From IMG/VR virus record IMGVR_UViG_3300009149_000035, positions 1-61,853 of that record: a stretch of 61,853 bases of DNA; one strand, given 5' to 3'. This stretch comes from a virus. Positions 51,205-61,300 of the stretch are shown one piece after another (the stretch's first letter is position 1; every line of letters starts with the position of its first letter). Position numbers and translations under genes: made by a program. A model generated the notes under the pieces. That model made no database searches. It was not told the origin of the DNA and saw only the letters and a list, made by a program, of their open reading frames with translations.

Positions 51205-51700
51205 GGTTCTTATTTTAGTACATAAACAAAAGCCTATAAAACCCAAAAAGAATAAAGATGATATAACTTGGTATGATCCATTTTATAAATCTTTATTAAC
51301 TTTTGAGGGAATAGGCTTAAAATTTATTGTTAGAAAAGAAGAGTATATAGAGACAGATGATGGCCCGCTATCTATAGATGATGCTGTTAAAATTGTTCGA
51401 GAACATAACGCAAAAAACAGAAAATGGATTTCTGACTATCAATCTAAAAAAATAATAAATGATAATTGCAATGTTTTAACAAAATATAGATTGTATCCAG
51501 AAGTGGTGAGAGGTAAGTTCGATAACCCGACAATTATTAATCTTAATAAGTGGTTTGACACTTATAAAAATTATAATAACTCATCAGTAGAGATTAGAGA
51601 AGATTTTGAAGATAATATAATTTTTGAAGGTAAAAGAAATGATATACAGAGTTTTTGTGATTCGTTAAATGATGACCGTTTGGTTTATGAGATAATATAA
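51194..51700 (+). CDS. Hypothetical protein
   Basis: 168 residues, ATG overlapping the previous stop region. Begins VLILVHKQKP and contains DDAVKIVREHNAKNRKWIS. No family recognised. TAATG overlap to the DUF192 gene. Confidence 0.65.
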   Translation: MENKVLILVHKQKPIKPKKNKDDITWYDPFYKSLLTFEGIGLKFIVRKEEYIETDDGPLSIDDAVKIVREHNAKNRKWISDYQSKKIINDNCNVLTKYRLYPEVVRGKFDNPTIINLNKWFDTYKNYNNSSVEIREDFEDNIIFEGKRNDIQSFCDSLNDDRLVYEII

Positions 51701-52074
51701 TGTTATATGTAGAGATAGCGGATACTCCTGATTTGTGGCGACAAGGGCTAATGTTTAGAGAACATTTGCCCAAGAATGCTGGTATGCTTTTTAAATTTGA
51801 TAACCCTCAAGTTTTAAAGTTTTGGGGGATGAATACTTATATTCCTTTAGATATAGCATTTGTTAATGAAAATAATAGAATAATAAAAATTGATAGAATA
51901 AAAAAGATGTCTTTCTCCGGAGTTTCTAGCGATGATAAGTCCGTTATCGCAATTGAAGCTAATGATGGTTTTTTCAGAGATAATGAAATAAAAGTTGGAG
52001 ATGTCATAGAATTAAAGGAAGATGATGGTAATTTTTCAGTTAAGTTTATAAAAAATGAAAAAAATTATAAGTAA
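51700..52074 (+). CDS. DUF192-family protein
   Basis: 124 residues covering a whole DUF192 domain: LWRQGLMFREHLPKNAGMLF, VLKFWGMNTYIPLDIAFV and the closing GDVIEL strand. The family is widespread in bacteria and some phages; molecular role undefined. Here it is inside the virion cluster, overlapping both neighbours. Confidence 0.85.
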   Translation: MLYVEIADTPDLWRQGLMFREHLPKNAGMLFKFDNPQVLKFWGMNTYIPLDIAFVNENNRIIKIDRIKKMSFSGVSSDDKSVIAIEANDGFFRDNEIKVGDVIELKEDDGNFSVKFIKNEKNYK

Positions 52075-52648
52075 AAATTTGAATAAATTTATCATCTCTC
52101 AACAGGTAGAGAATTATTTTAATTTAGATGATACTTATGATGATATGTTAGATATCAATAACGAATTAGATGAGACAATGAATGAAGAATTAATGACAAT
52201 TACTCCAGAGAATCTGGAGGAGATGCAGGAAAATGAAATAGAGGAAGATGAAACTCTTAATGAAGATCCGACCGCCATAGAACCTGAAGGATATCCTGAA
52301 TTCGGAACACTGTTCCAAGCAATACGCTGGGCAAAACAGAATAATGAAACAATAAGAATTAATTATAGAACATTACATGGAACTAATATTATAAGAGATG
52401 TCGAGCCACATGGAGATTTTTATGCGAAGACTACCCATAGAAGAAATATTGCAGTTTGGGATCAAACTATTGGAGGAATAAGAACATATATCTTAGAAAA
52501 TATAACACACGATGCTAATTTTCCGGATGGATATAAGTTCACTGGTGAAAAATTTTCGCCCAAATTTAATTTTTCTAAAGGAAGAAAAAATTTGAAAAGA
52601 AGGTTAAGACGTAGAAAAAATAGAAAGTTAAGAAATAAATATATTTAA
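52055..52648 (+). CDS. WYL-like domain protein
   Basis: 197 residues. Acidic N-terminal region, then AIRWAKQNNETIRINYRTLHG, IRDVEPHG and THRRNIAVWD, an arrangement similar to WYL ligand-binding domains (strand, R-x-x-x-P, Arg/Trp strand). Extremely basic C-terminus (KNLKRRLRRRKNRKLRNK) suggests nucleic acid binding. Without an HTH it is not a standard WYL regulator. Confidence 0.5.
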   Translation: MKKIISKNLNKFIISQQVENYFNLDDTYDDMLDINNELDETMNEELMTITPENLEEMQENEIEEDETLNEDPTAIEPEGYPEFGTLFQAIRWAKQNNETIRINYRTLHGTNIIRDVEPHGDFYAKTTHRRNIAVWDQTIGGIRTYILENITHDANFPDGYKFTGEKFSPKFNFSKGRKNLKRRLRRRKNRKLRNKYI

Positions 52649-52661
52649 TAAGGACTGTCCA

Positions 52662-54284
52662 ATGGAAACAATTAAAGCTCTAGCTAATTTATCTGAAAGA
52701 TTAGACAAGTCTGGCCTGGAATCATATGCAGATCAGATAGATAAGACTGCTAAGTCTATAAACAAAATTGTCAAAGCCCAATTTGAAGGCGGGCTTGGGT
52801 ACGCTATTCGTAACTCCCGTTGTTGGGAAAAATGTTACCGTGAAAATAGGGTTAAAAAGCCTGGTACGTCTGCTCAAGATATCGTTCTTTCTTGCTGGGA
52901 AGAGTATAATAAGTCTATTAACGATAATGATAGCAGTTGGGATAAATACGCAGATATAGATACTCCAATAGTTAAAACCGCAAATAAAGAATTATCAGAT
53001 AAAATAGTTGATTTGGTTAAATCTGGAGCGACAGTTACTGAAGCTTTTTCTACTATAGACGCGAATGAACGCTATAAGTTAACGACCGCTTTGATCGAAA
53101 AAGCAGATGATCTTCTAAAAATATCCGCCAAATTAGTAAAGATGGATAAAAAAGCATCTAATGAGTTGCTGATTATTTCGCATAATCTTATTAAAGAGGC
53201 TGGTTTTTGGGGCGGTCTTATGGGGAAAAATGAGTTTTATAAGCAAAGTTTAAATATCTTTAAGGAAGATGCAAATTTAATTAAACAACGTCTACAAGAA
53301 GTTATTAGCAATCCTCAAGAAGCCTTAAAGCAAACCAGAAATATTGGAAATCTCTTTCAGAGTATCGTAAATAATCTAAATAAATTACAGCAATGGAGCG
53401 GTCTTGGCTCGCGGGCTATCAGACCATTCGTTACGCAGGCCGAAAAATCTTTACTTACATTCCGTAATGCTTTCTTAACGGTTAAGGAAGCGAATCAAGC
53501 AGTTCAAATTGCTACTCAAGCAACGGCTGCTTTAGATGCCTTATTGCAGCAAGAAGGCTTGGTTGAACAAAAAGCAGAAGAAGAGACTCAACAGCAAACA
53601 GAACAACAGCCTGGGCAACAAGGGCAACAGCAGGATATCATGGAAGTAATCCAATCTGCTGACGAGTCTAAGCTATCTGAGATTGTTAATAATATTATGA
53701 GCAATCCTGACGGCCTTGCAGCCGCAAGACAGTGGTTCATAAGTACACTACAGCCAGCCAGATCAGCACCTTATAATCTTAAAAATTATAAAATGTCTCA
53801 AGTAGGTGCAGTCCAACAAGATCCACAACAAACTCCACAACAAACTCTTCCTGAGATAAGCCCGCAGATGGTTCCTCAAATTATGGCTGCTGTTGCGAAT
53901 AAATTTGGTCCCAAATTTAATCAATGGTTTAGCACTGCTTTCGAATCAGTGCTAGGCTTACAACCAGCGGCAGCGCAACCTGCCCCTCAAGCAGAGGAAC
54001 AAATGGGAATGGACCAGGCTATACAATTATTAGACGCTTTTGCCAATAAAGCATTAAAAATGTCTAATAGTTTGCCTGACAACTTAAAAAAATCATTTAT
54101 GAGCAAAGTCAACGCTATTAGAAAAGTTCACCAAATGGTCCAATCGATAGAAGGAGTTATGGCTCAGATTGAGGCCGCTCAAGCAAAAGTTCAGAGCAAA
54201 AAGCCAATGATGGGATATTATGATCAACAAGGGGCGGCAGGAGAAGCGGTTCCCGGCAGCGGAATAATAGGAACCCCACAATAA
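52662..54284 (+). CDS. Large helical head protein, Gln-rich linker
   Basis: 540 residues. N-terminal helical domain with a CWEKCYRENR / CWEEYNK cysteine pair, a Gln-rich linker near 300 (QQQTEQQPGQQGQQQ) and a C-terminal helical domain ending in a Gly-rich tail. Contains APYNLKNYKMSQ related to the FNLKK peptides. Possibly scaffold or internal head protein. AAGGA site. Confidence 0.6.
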   Translation: METIKALANLSERLDKSGLESYADQIDKTAKSINKIVKAQFEGGLGYAIRNSRCWEKCYRENRVKKPGTSAQDIVLSCWEEYNKSINDNDSSWDKYADIDTPIVKTANKELSDKIVDLVKSGATVTEAFSTIDANERYKLTTALIEKADDLLKISAKLVKMDKKASNELLIISHNLIKEAGFWGGLMGKNEFYKQSLNIFKEDANLIKQRLQEVISNPQEALKQTRNIGNLFQSIVNNLNKLQQWSGLGSRAIRPFVTQAEKSLLTFRNAFLTVKEANQAVQIATQATAALDALLQQEGLVEQKAEEETQQQTEQQPGQQGQQQDIMEVIQSADESKLSEIVNNIMSNPDGLAAARQWFISTLQPARSAPYNLKNYKMSQVGAVQQDPQQTPQQTLPEISPQMVPQIMAAVANKFGPKFNQWFSTAFESVLGLQPAAAQPAPQAEEQMGMDQAIQLLDAFANKALKMSNSLPDNLKKSFMSKVNAIRKVHQMVQSIEGVMAQIEAAQAKVQSKKPMMGYYDQQGAAGEAVPGSGIIGTPQ

Positions 54285-54350
54285 TTTCGGAATAAATAAA
54301 TAAAAATAAAAGGATTTTCGATAAGAATATATTATTACTTAGAATAGGAC

Positions 54351-54368
54351 TGTATTTCAAAAAATACA
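54351..54368 (+). promoter_or_regulatory. Leader hairpin before the 54383 gene
   Basis: TGTATTT-CAAA-AAATACA, a 7-bp stem ending two bases before AAGGAG. It may stabilise the mRNA 5' end or tune initiation of the downstream gene. Confidence 0.4.
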
Positions 54369-54382
54369 TAAGGAGTTAAAGA

Positions 54383-54895
54383 ATGGCTATTAAGTTTATG
54401 ACAAACACAGTTAAAGTAGGAAAAGGAAAGAGTTTTGCTGATCTCGTTAACGAGAAGATGAGTAAAACCGCTGCTAAAGATGAGGTCGTTAAAACCGCCG
54501 CCATCGAAGATGCTGACGACGAAACTGACGATGACGTTGAAGAAGTCGAAGACGAAACTGTAGAGGCGTCAGGCAAAAAGACTGTAAAAGTAGCAGAAGA
54601 GACGGAAGAGGAAGAGGCAGAAGAAAAGAAGGCCAAACCAACTGCTACTAAAGCAAAAGGTTCGGCTGGCGAAGCTGCTACAAGCGGTCAGCTTAAGGAC
54701 GAGCCTAATCATCAGAAGGGTGAAAGTGTAAAGCCTTCTGCTGTTACTTGTGAGAACAAGAAAACAGAGGCTAAAACTTCCCCAGTCTATGTTAAGGTCG
54801 CTAAGCTAGATGCCAAAACAAGGACGATGTTGAAGTCTTACTGGAGCAACCTGTATCCGGCAGAGTTCGTTGAAGCTATGTTGACTGATCAGTAA
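54383..54895 (+). CDS. Acidic/Lys-rich head-associated protein
   Basis: 170 residues, strong AAGGAG site. N-terminus MAIKFMTNTVKVGKGKSF, then a long Glu/Lys/Ala low-complexity region, then a short ordered C-terminus (MLKSYWSNLYPAEFVEAM). Reminiscent of scaffold-type proteins; family unknown. Codon choice (GCT, GAC) looks like a highly expressed gene. Confidence 0.65.
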   Translation: MAIKFMTNTVKVGKGKSFADLVNEKMSKTAAKDEVVKTAAIEDADDETDDDVEEVEDETVEASGKKTVKVAEETEEEEAEEKKAKPTATKAKGSAGEAATSGQLKDEPNHQKGESVKPSAVTCENKKTEAKTSPVYVKVAKLDAKTRTMLKSYWSNLYPAEFVEAMLTDQ

Positions 54896-54926
54896 GCTGA
54901 TTTTATAGAATAATAAGGAGCTGGAT

Positions 54927-55577
54927 ATGGCTATTGTACCTAGCGGGACAAGAAAATTGATGGTTGCTCAGGCTTTCGGTCAGCAACCAGCATTTAATCC
55001 CCAATTAGAGAATATGAACATGGATAAGCCGATGTCATCGACAGATGATGCGTCCGGTTCTTTTCTACCTAAAGGTCTTTTTGATAATAAAGAGGACAAC
55101 GATGGGGGTTCTTCACCAGATATCACCGAATATATCTTTAAGAAATTAGAGAGCTTTGGGTATCCACCTCGTCGTCTAGAACAGTTTGAGAATAAGTTTG
55201 TGGATGAAAAACTTTATCCAGGTGGTATTCGCGAACTTTCTATAACTTTACCTGATAGGTACTATGCAAAAAGAAAAAGACTAGCAGATAAAGATGTAGC
55301 TTCTATAGTAAAAGAGATGCAAGACCAGTTCCAGCTAAATTTTGTTGATGCCGAGAGAAAAGATAAAAATTTGAAAATGAATTTTACTTCTCAAACTCAA
55401 AAAGATGAGAACGAAGAAGAGGTTATGGCAGGAGATGTTTTAGACGATGTATATGGTGGTGGAGAAGGTCCATCCAAACAAAAAAAGAATAAGAAAGCCT
55501 CAACGATAAATGAACTTCTAAAGCATAATAAAGAAGATCTTTTTCAGACAATGCTTTCTATTTTGAAGGGAAAATAA
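54927..55577 (+). CDS. Hypothetical head protein
   Basis: 216 residues, AAGGAG site. Contains FKKLESFGYPPRRLEQFENKF and VDEKLYPGGIRELSITLPDRY, a conserved-looking folded segment; the ends are disordered. No family recognised. Confidence 0.65.
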   Translation: MAIVPSGTRKLMVAQAFGQQPAFNPQLENMNMDKPMSSTDDASGSFLPKGLFDNKEDNDGGSSPDITEYIFKKLESFGYPPRRLEQFENKFVDEKLYPGGIRELSITLPDRYYAKRKRLADKDVASIVKEMQDQFQLNFVDAERKDKNLKMNFTSQTQKDENEEEVMAGDVLDDVYGGGEGPSKQKKNKKASTINELLKHNKEDLFQTMLSILKGK

Positions 55578-55582
55578 TAATA

Positions 55583-56245
55583 ATGATACAAAAAATGTCA
55601 GATCAAGGAAAAATACAGTTTACAAAAAAAGAAACTGATGTAGCTCCTGTTGAAGCCGCTAAAGGTAATTTACCAAAAAACACAAACACTTTTGAAGACC
55701 AAAAATCTAAAAAATTGGATAATTCAGAAGTTATTAATTCTGTTAGGTCGGCAAATTCTGTATTAAATGCAGGTGGTGGGTCTATTAGAGACGAAGGTGG
55801 ACCTAGAAAATATATTGGATCAGAAACTCAAAATAGCATTTGGGATACAGATGTCGTAGAGAAATTGTCAGGGACACTAAGTAATAAAGAAAAAACAGAT
55901 GCGGAGAAAGAAAATAGACAGGCTATGAGAAAAAGTGTTCGTCAAGAATCGTTAGACAATATGACGGAAGCTTTATCGCAGACAGATACAAGAAAGGCTT
56001 CAGATGTAAGCAGTCTTAGCGAGAGGGAATCTGTAAATTATAGAAAACCTGTCAGTAATAATTTAAGTATTTTCGATAGTAATGTCTTTGATAATATGCC
56101 AGAAAAAACGGCAGGCGAAATAATGGCAGATAATGTCAGAGCAGAAAAAGAAGCGGATACCAGTTGGAGAAATAACAAAGGAACATTTAAGAGTAAAGAC
56201 GTTGTAAACAGACTATTTAATGATTTAATGAAAGATAGTAAATAA
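55583..56245 (+). CDS. Hypothetical protein
   Basis: 220 residues, polar and probably disordered, with a short C-terminal helix (KDVVNRLFNDLMKDSK). Stop touches the next ATG (TAAATG). No family recognised. Confidence 0.62.
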   Translation: MIQKMSDQGKIQFTKKETDVAPVEAAKGNLPKNTNTFEDQKSKKLDNSEVINSVRSANSVLNAGGGSIRDEGGPRKYIGSETQNSIWDTDVVEKLSGTLSNKEKTDAEKENRQAMRKSVRQESLDNMTEALSQTDTRKASDVSSLSERESVNYRKPVSNNLSIFDSNVFDNMPEKTAGEIMADNVRAEKEADTSWRNNKGTFKSKDVVNRLFNDLMKDSK

Positions 56246-57859
56246 ATGAAAAAAGCACAAAATCAAAATCAAGGAACGCTAGACCAGTTGGAGGCGATTC
56301 AAGCAGAGATTCTTGATTTGGCCGCTCAAGGCATTCAAGTTCCTGATAATATTAAATTATTAAACGACCCAGAGCAGTCCCATGCATGGCTGGAAGAGAT
56401 TAATAATACGGCTGATGAAAATCAGAAGGCGATGGCAAATATAACAGAACTGACAGGACAAGAATATACTAAACAATTGAACGAAATGACTCAATTACAA
56501 GGTATTAAAACAAAGATAGAGGCTAATATGAAACCCTTTAACCTAAAAAAAGCTCAGCAAATGATATCTCCAGAGGAGGGACTAGAAACTCCTATGGACG
56601 ATTTTGATACTCCTACAGATTATATTGAAGAACCAACAGAAGACATTGACATGTCTTTGGCTGATCTACAATTATCTAGTGTAGATGCTCTTATAGATAA
56701 TTTCTTAGATATTTCAGACTATGTAACAGCTAGATCTCAAATTCTAGAAAATGTTCCAACTGAAATCGGTAGCACATTAGATGAGATTTTAAAAACGTAT
56801 TATGAGACTGATTGGGATCTGGTTGATGACCCGAGAACGAAACAAATAGAAATGGTTCTTCCTATTTGGGAACATTTGAATCCTTCTGTAAAGGCAGAAA
56901 CTGCACAGTCAGGGGTTATCGAAAATGCCCCTTATAGCGTTGTATCTTTTATAAATAATGTAACAGACAGTATTAAAAAATTAGCAGAGAATGACTCTAA
57001 GAAAAATAAAAGTTCTACTTTTAACCTTAAGAAGCAGGCTCAAGCCAAAACTACTGAAAATGTTATGATGTATGGCCCATCTGAGAAGAGATTTGATGCC
57101 TTCCTGCGTCAACCTATTTCAGATTGGCATATAACAGAAAGAAACAAAGGCTTCGGTCTTGTTGTTGATGATGTTTGGAATATCGACTGGGAAGCTATTT
57201 GGCGCGGAACGATCATGGATAAGTATTCCAAACCCTACAGAGATACGAAAACAGGCGAATGGATTGGCGGATATATTCAAAAACGCTTTGAGGTCGATAA
57301 GTGGATTCCGGAAGGAAATAATCTACAACTTCTTCCTGGCCAAAAAAGAAAAGCCTATTTACCAGAAACTCGTAGCACGGAAGCGCGTTTAGAAGCTATG
57401 AGGGAAAAAGAAGGTAAGGCTCGTGGGTATGAACCTGTAACCGAAGGCAAGCCTTTTAATTGGAAAGAAGCACAATCTAAAAAGAAAAAAGAGAAACTGG
57501 CTCAATTCCAAACACAAAATTACGCAAACGAGTATTATGAGGATATACAACACTTAGCTCAAGAAGCTGCCAAAGCAGGCTCTGATTCTTCTATTATTGC
57601 CGCCTCATATGTAAATGAGGGGAAATTTAGTCCTGAAGATATTATGTTTACTATCGGAGGATACGCAAAAGAAGATTTTGATGAGGAATATGGGCGTCCA
57701 GGAGCTATAGAGCCTTCCTATCGCAAGCCTATGGACCTCGATAAGCAGATATGGCAAGCTGCGATTAGGAAAGTCGGCGAAGATATAGACGCTGAAGTAG
57801 AGAAGCTGTATGATGCTGACGAACCGCCCTTAACGGCATCTTCTAAAAAAAAAAGATAG
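56246..57859 (+). CDS. Large head/portal-neighbour protein, probable upstream part of a frameshift fusion
   Basis: 537 residues in frame, then tandem TAG TAG. Contains two FNLKK peptides (FNLKKAQQM ~95, FNLKKQAQAK ~255), a central domain around FDAFLRQPISDWHITERN and a helical C-terminus. It ends in SSKKKR on a run of ten A. The -1 frame remains open past this point into the zinc-ribbon gene, so a longer form of ~700 residues is likely. Function unknown; immediately upstream of the portal. Confidence 0.7.
   Translation: MKKAQNQNQGTLDQLEAIQAEILDLAAQGIQVPDNIKLLNDPEQSHAWLEEINNTADENQKAMANITELTGQEYTKQLNEMTQLQGIKTKIEANMKPFNLKKAQQMISPEEGLETPMDDFDTPTDYIEEPTEDIDMSLADLQLSSVDALIDNFLDISDYVTARSQILENVPTEIGSTLDEILKTYYETDWDLVDDPRTKQIEMVLPIWEHLNPSVKAETAQSGVIENAPYSVVSFINNVTDSIKKLAENDSKKNKSSTFNLKKQAQAKTTENVMMYGPSEKRFDAFLRQPISDWHITERNKGFGLVVDDVWNIDWEAIWRGTIMDKYSKPYRDTKTGEWIGGYIQKRFEVDKWIPEGNNLQLLPGQKRKAYLPETRSTEARLEAMREKEGKARGYEPVTEGKPFNWKEAQSKKKKEKLAQFQTQNYANEYYEDIQHLAQEAAKAGSDSSIIAASYVNEGKFSPEDIMFTIGGYAKEDFDEEYGRPGAIEPSYRKPMDLDKQIWQAAIRKVGEDIDAEVEKLYDADEPPLTASSKKKR
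57845..57855 (+). other. Candidate -1 ribosomal frameshift site (A10G)
   Basis: Ten A followed by G at the 3' end of the 56246 frame contains A-AAA-AAG. Slippage by -1 bypasses TAGTAG and enters a frame reading KIVVADLPAKDRAPKGGKW. An assembly indel in the homopolymer is the alternative explanation. Confidence 0.6.
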
Positions 57860-58353
57860 TAGTCGCTGATCTCCCGGCTAAAGATAGGGCTCCTAAAGGC
57901 GGTAAATGGCTTGAGGGCGATCCTATTACAACAATGGAGGTTTGCTCTGTTTGCAACTCTAGAGTCGCTCCAGGCTCGACCAAATGCCCTAATTGCAATT
58001 CTAATATGATAAACAATTTAGGTGTTCAATATAAGAGAAAAGATCAACGGGGCGTTTCTCAACAACCTGGGACACAAGATATGTATGTTGCGGCTCAAGG
58101 TATGCCTTTGCTACCAGAAATGCAATCCCCTATGATGCCTGGAGTAGATGATGCTTTGGCTGTAGGGCCAGAAGATAAAGAAGATAAAGAAGATAAAGAA
58201 GATAAAGAGATTAAAAAAGAGCAAAAAAAGAAAAGAGAAAGAATCCATCGTAGCGAAGAAATAAAAATGATGAGCGATCCTGACGAGGATAATTCCGATA
58301 GCAATATAGATGAAGTTCAGCAGTCTATGGATGATCTCTCTTATGACAGATAA
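57847..58353 (+). CDS. Zinc-ribbon domain protein, -1 frame extension of the preceding gene
   Basis: Open frame begins inside the A run with no ribosome site. The first ATG (57934) is also without one, so expression by frameshift from 56246 is favoured. CSVCNSRVAPGSTKCPNCN is a double CxxC zinc ribbon near the start. It is followed by a linker, KEDKEDKEDKED repeats and an acidic tail (~140 residues after 57934). The codons upstream of that ATG also read as sensible protein (KGGKWLEGDPITT). Confidence 0.7.
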   Translation, partial: KKKIVVADLPAKDRAPKGGKWLEGDPITTMEVCSVCNSRVAPGSTKCPNCNSNMINNLGVQYKRKDQRGVSQQPGTQDMYVAAQGMPLLPEMQSPMMPGVDDALAVGPEDKEDKEDKEDKEIKKEQKKKRERIHRSEEIKMMSDPDEDNSDSNIDEVQQSMDDLSYDR

Positions 58354-58369
58354 TATTAAGGATATATAA

Positions 58370-61300
58370 ATGCCACTAAAATTCTCCATACCAAATAAAG
58401 CTACGCAGGATAAGATATCAAATTCCAATAACATAGTAAAAACTGGGAATTCTGATAAAACTCATTATTCTAGCAGTGTTACTGCTAATCTGCCTATTAC
58501 TAAAAATGCTCAATTCGCAGGCTCAGCCGCGAATGTGACTATGGCTCAACCAATGTTCTTCTCTCCACTGCATACTCCGCAGAATTGGCAAATCGCTTCA
58601 AAAAGAAGAGAAGTATATATGTGGTGTTTAGTCCCTGAAACGTTAATACTTATGAGCGATGGGACATCAAAACCGATATCTGAAGTGAATGTCGGAGATT
58701 GTGTTATTAGTCATACTGGACAGTCGAGAAAAGTAATAGATAAGGGGAAAAGATATGTTAATGAAGATATTTATCGCATATCTTCTTGTGGGTTAAAAAG
58801 AAAGATTAATATAACAGGAAATCATAAGATATTACATTTATCAAAAGAGAATATAAAAGAACTTGTTGGTTGTTCAAAAAGTAAAATTGCCTCTTCTGAA
58901 CTCATAAATCAATTTGCAGAGTATGATAATCAACCTAAAGATATAGATTGGACTCCTTCATCAAAAATTGAAGTTGGGGATTATCTTTTTACACCGATAG
59001 TTAAGGTTGAGGAGAATAAAGATATTTTACTAAATCAAGATATTTGCTTTTTACTTGGTCTGTACGCTGCTGAAGGCTGCATTGCTTGGTATGAATATAA
59101 AGACACTAAACGACCCAAAGGAATACGCCTAACAATATCTAAAACAGAAGAAAATGTAATAAAAAAATTAAAAGAAATAGTTAATAAATATTATAATTGT
59201 AAAATTAATATATATCCCAATAGAGGGATAAATGGAATAAATAATTCTTGGGATATTCATATCTATAACAAGAGTCTTGCCGACCTGTGCTATTCTTTTG
59301 TGGGGCATGGAGCGAGAAATAAAAAATTAAATGATAATTTGATTCGACTTCCCCTAGATAGTATTTCATCATTTCTAACAGGACTATTTACTGGCGACGG
59401 ACATGTTAATAAAAAATGGGGGTACTTGGAACTTGTCTCTGCTAGCAAAGATATGTCTCAACAAATTTGTTTTCTTTGTATGAGACTTGGTATAGAATTT
59501 AAATTATACGATCAAGTAACAAAAGATGATATTACACATTATCATATTTTATTGCCAAAAGGGGCTTGCGAAAAGAATAAAATAGAAAAAATTAAAGATA
59601 AAGAAAATCTTAAAACGAAAAATGGTAATTTTAAAGGTGTAAGAAAAATAGATGAAAATTATATAGCTAGAAAAATACAAGATGTATATACGGTCCCTTA
59701 TAGCGGGTTTGTATATAATATCGAAATTGACCAAGATAATAGCTATATTGCTGAAAATATTGTAGTAAAAAATAGTCGTTTCTACTACGAAAATGAGCCA
59801 AAAATCGCCGCTGGCGTCGATTTTTATTCGAACTTTTCCATGAATGGCTTCACTTTAGAATGCTCTAATAAGAAAGTTCTTAAGTACTATGAAAGATTAG
59901 TTAAAGACTTAAAATTAAATCATTGGCTTAAATTGATAAGTCATGAGTATTTCATGATTGGAGATGTATTCCCCTTTACCGAAATCCAGTGTGGCGTTTG
60001 TAATGGGACAAATGTTAAATCAGATGGAGAACCCTGCAATCACCCCGGAGGAACAATAAAACGACTTGTTGTTTTAAACCCAGATTGGATAGAAGTTCAA
60101 AGCAATGTTTTAGCGAGCGAGCCCAGTATAACATTAGTTCCTGATGAAGAATTGAGACAAATAGTTTCTAAAAAAGATCCAATACAAATATATCGCAGAT
60201 TGCCTAAAAGACTTATAGATATGGTGTCGAATGGAAGACCAATACCTCTATCAAATAGATGTGTTAGCCATATTAAACACAATGCTAGTCCATATGGGAT
60301 CTATGGAACGTCTCTACTTAGAAGATTATTCACTATATTAGCATATAAAACAAAATTAATGACAGCTAACTGGATCGTCGCTGAAAGACTTATTCTGCCA
60401 GTTAGAGTTATTAAAATCGGAGATAAAGAGCGTCCAGCTACAGCAGCAGATATTATGGATGTCTCTAACCAAATCACTGCTGTTGCAAATGATCCAAACT
60501 TGACCCTAGTTACCCACCACGCTTTTGACTATGAATGGTACGGGGCCTGTAACTCCAGTGATACTAAGGCTTTATGTAAATCTGGAGGATGGAAAAATTA
60601 CTGGGATATAGAAGAAAATGACGAAATTATGGTCTTTGATCCAGACTCTAATGAAATGAGATATGAGGAACCTGAGGCTTTGCATGTATATGATTTCGAT
60701 AATTATATGGTAGAGTTTAAGGGTAATAAAATAGATATGTGCGTAACTCCTAATCACAAAATGTTAGGATATAAGCGTGACAAAAAAACAGCTTATACAA
60801 TGGAAGCTCGTAAGTTTGCTAAGATTGCGGGTCATGGAGACAGTTATGTTCGATGCGTAGCAGATTATATTTCTGATCAAGATATAGAGTCTGTTCATAT
60901 TGCGGGACATGATGTAGATATAGAACCATTTCTTAAATTTGCTGGATATTATGTTGCAGAAGGATATTCTATATTTGATAAAGATAAAAGAGCGTATAGG
61001 CTTTCATTTTCTCAATGTCCTGAAAAAAATGCTGACATTTGTGATGAAATAGATCAAATTATGGGAAAATTGGGGATTAAATATCATAAATATGCTTATG
61101 AGGGAAGAGTAACAACTTGGGACATTTTAATAAAAGAAGTGGTAAAGGTTCTTAAGGAATGGTTTGGAACAAATTCTAATAATAAAAAAATACCTCAATT
61201 TATTAAAAATTTGCCTCCAGAAAAATTAAAAATATTTATAGATTCTTATTGCAATGGAGATGCAAGTAGATATTTTTATAAAACGACAGAGGCTGTTCAG

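Noticed and set aside
54376-54636. Minus-strand Ser/Val-rich frame
   Set aside because: Antisense shadow of the acidic gene starting at 54383.
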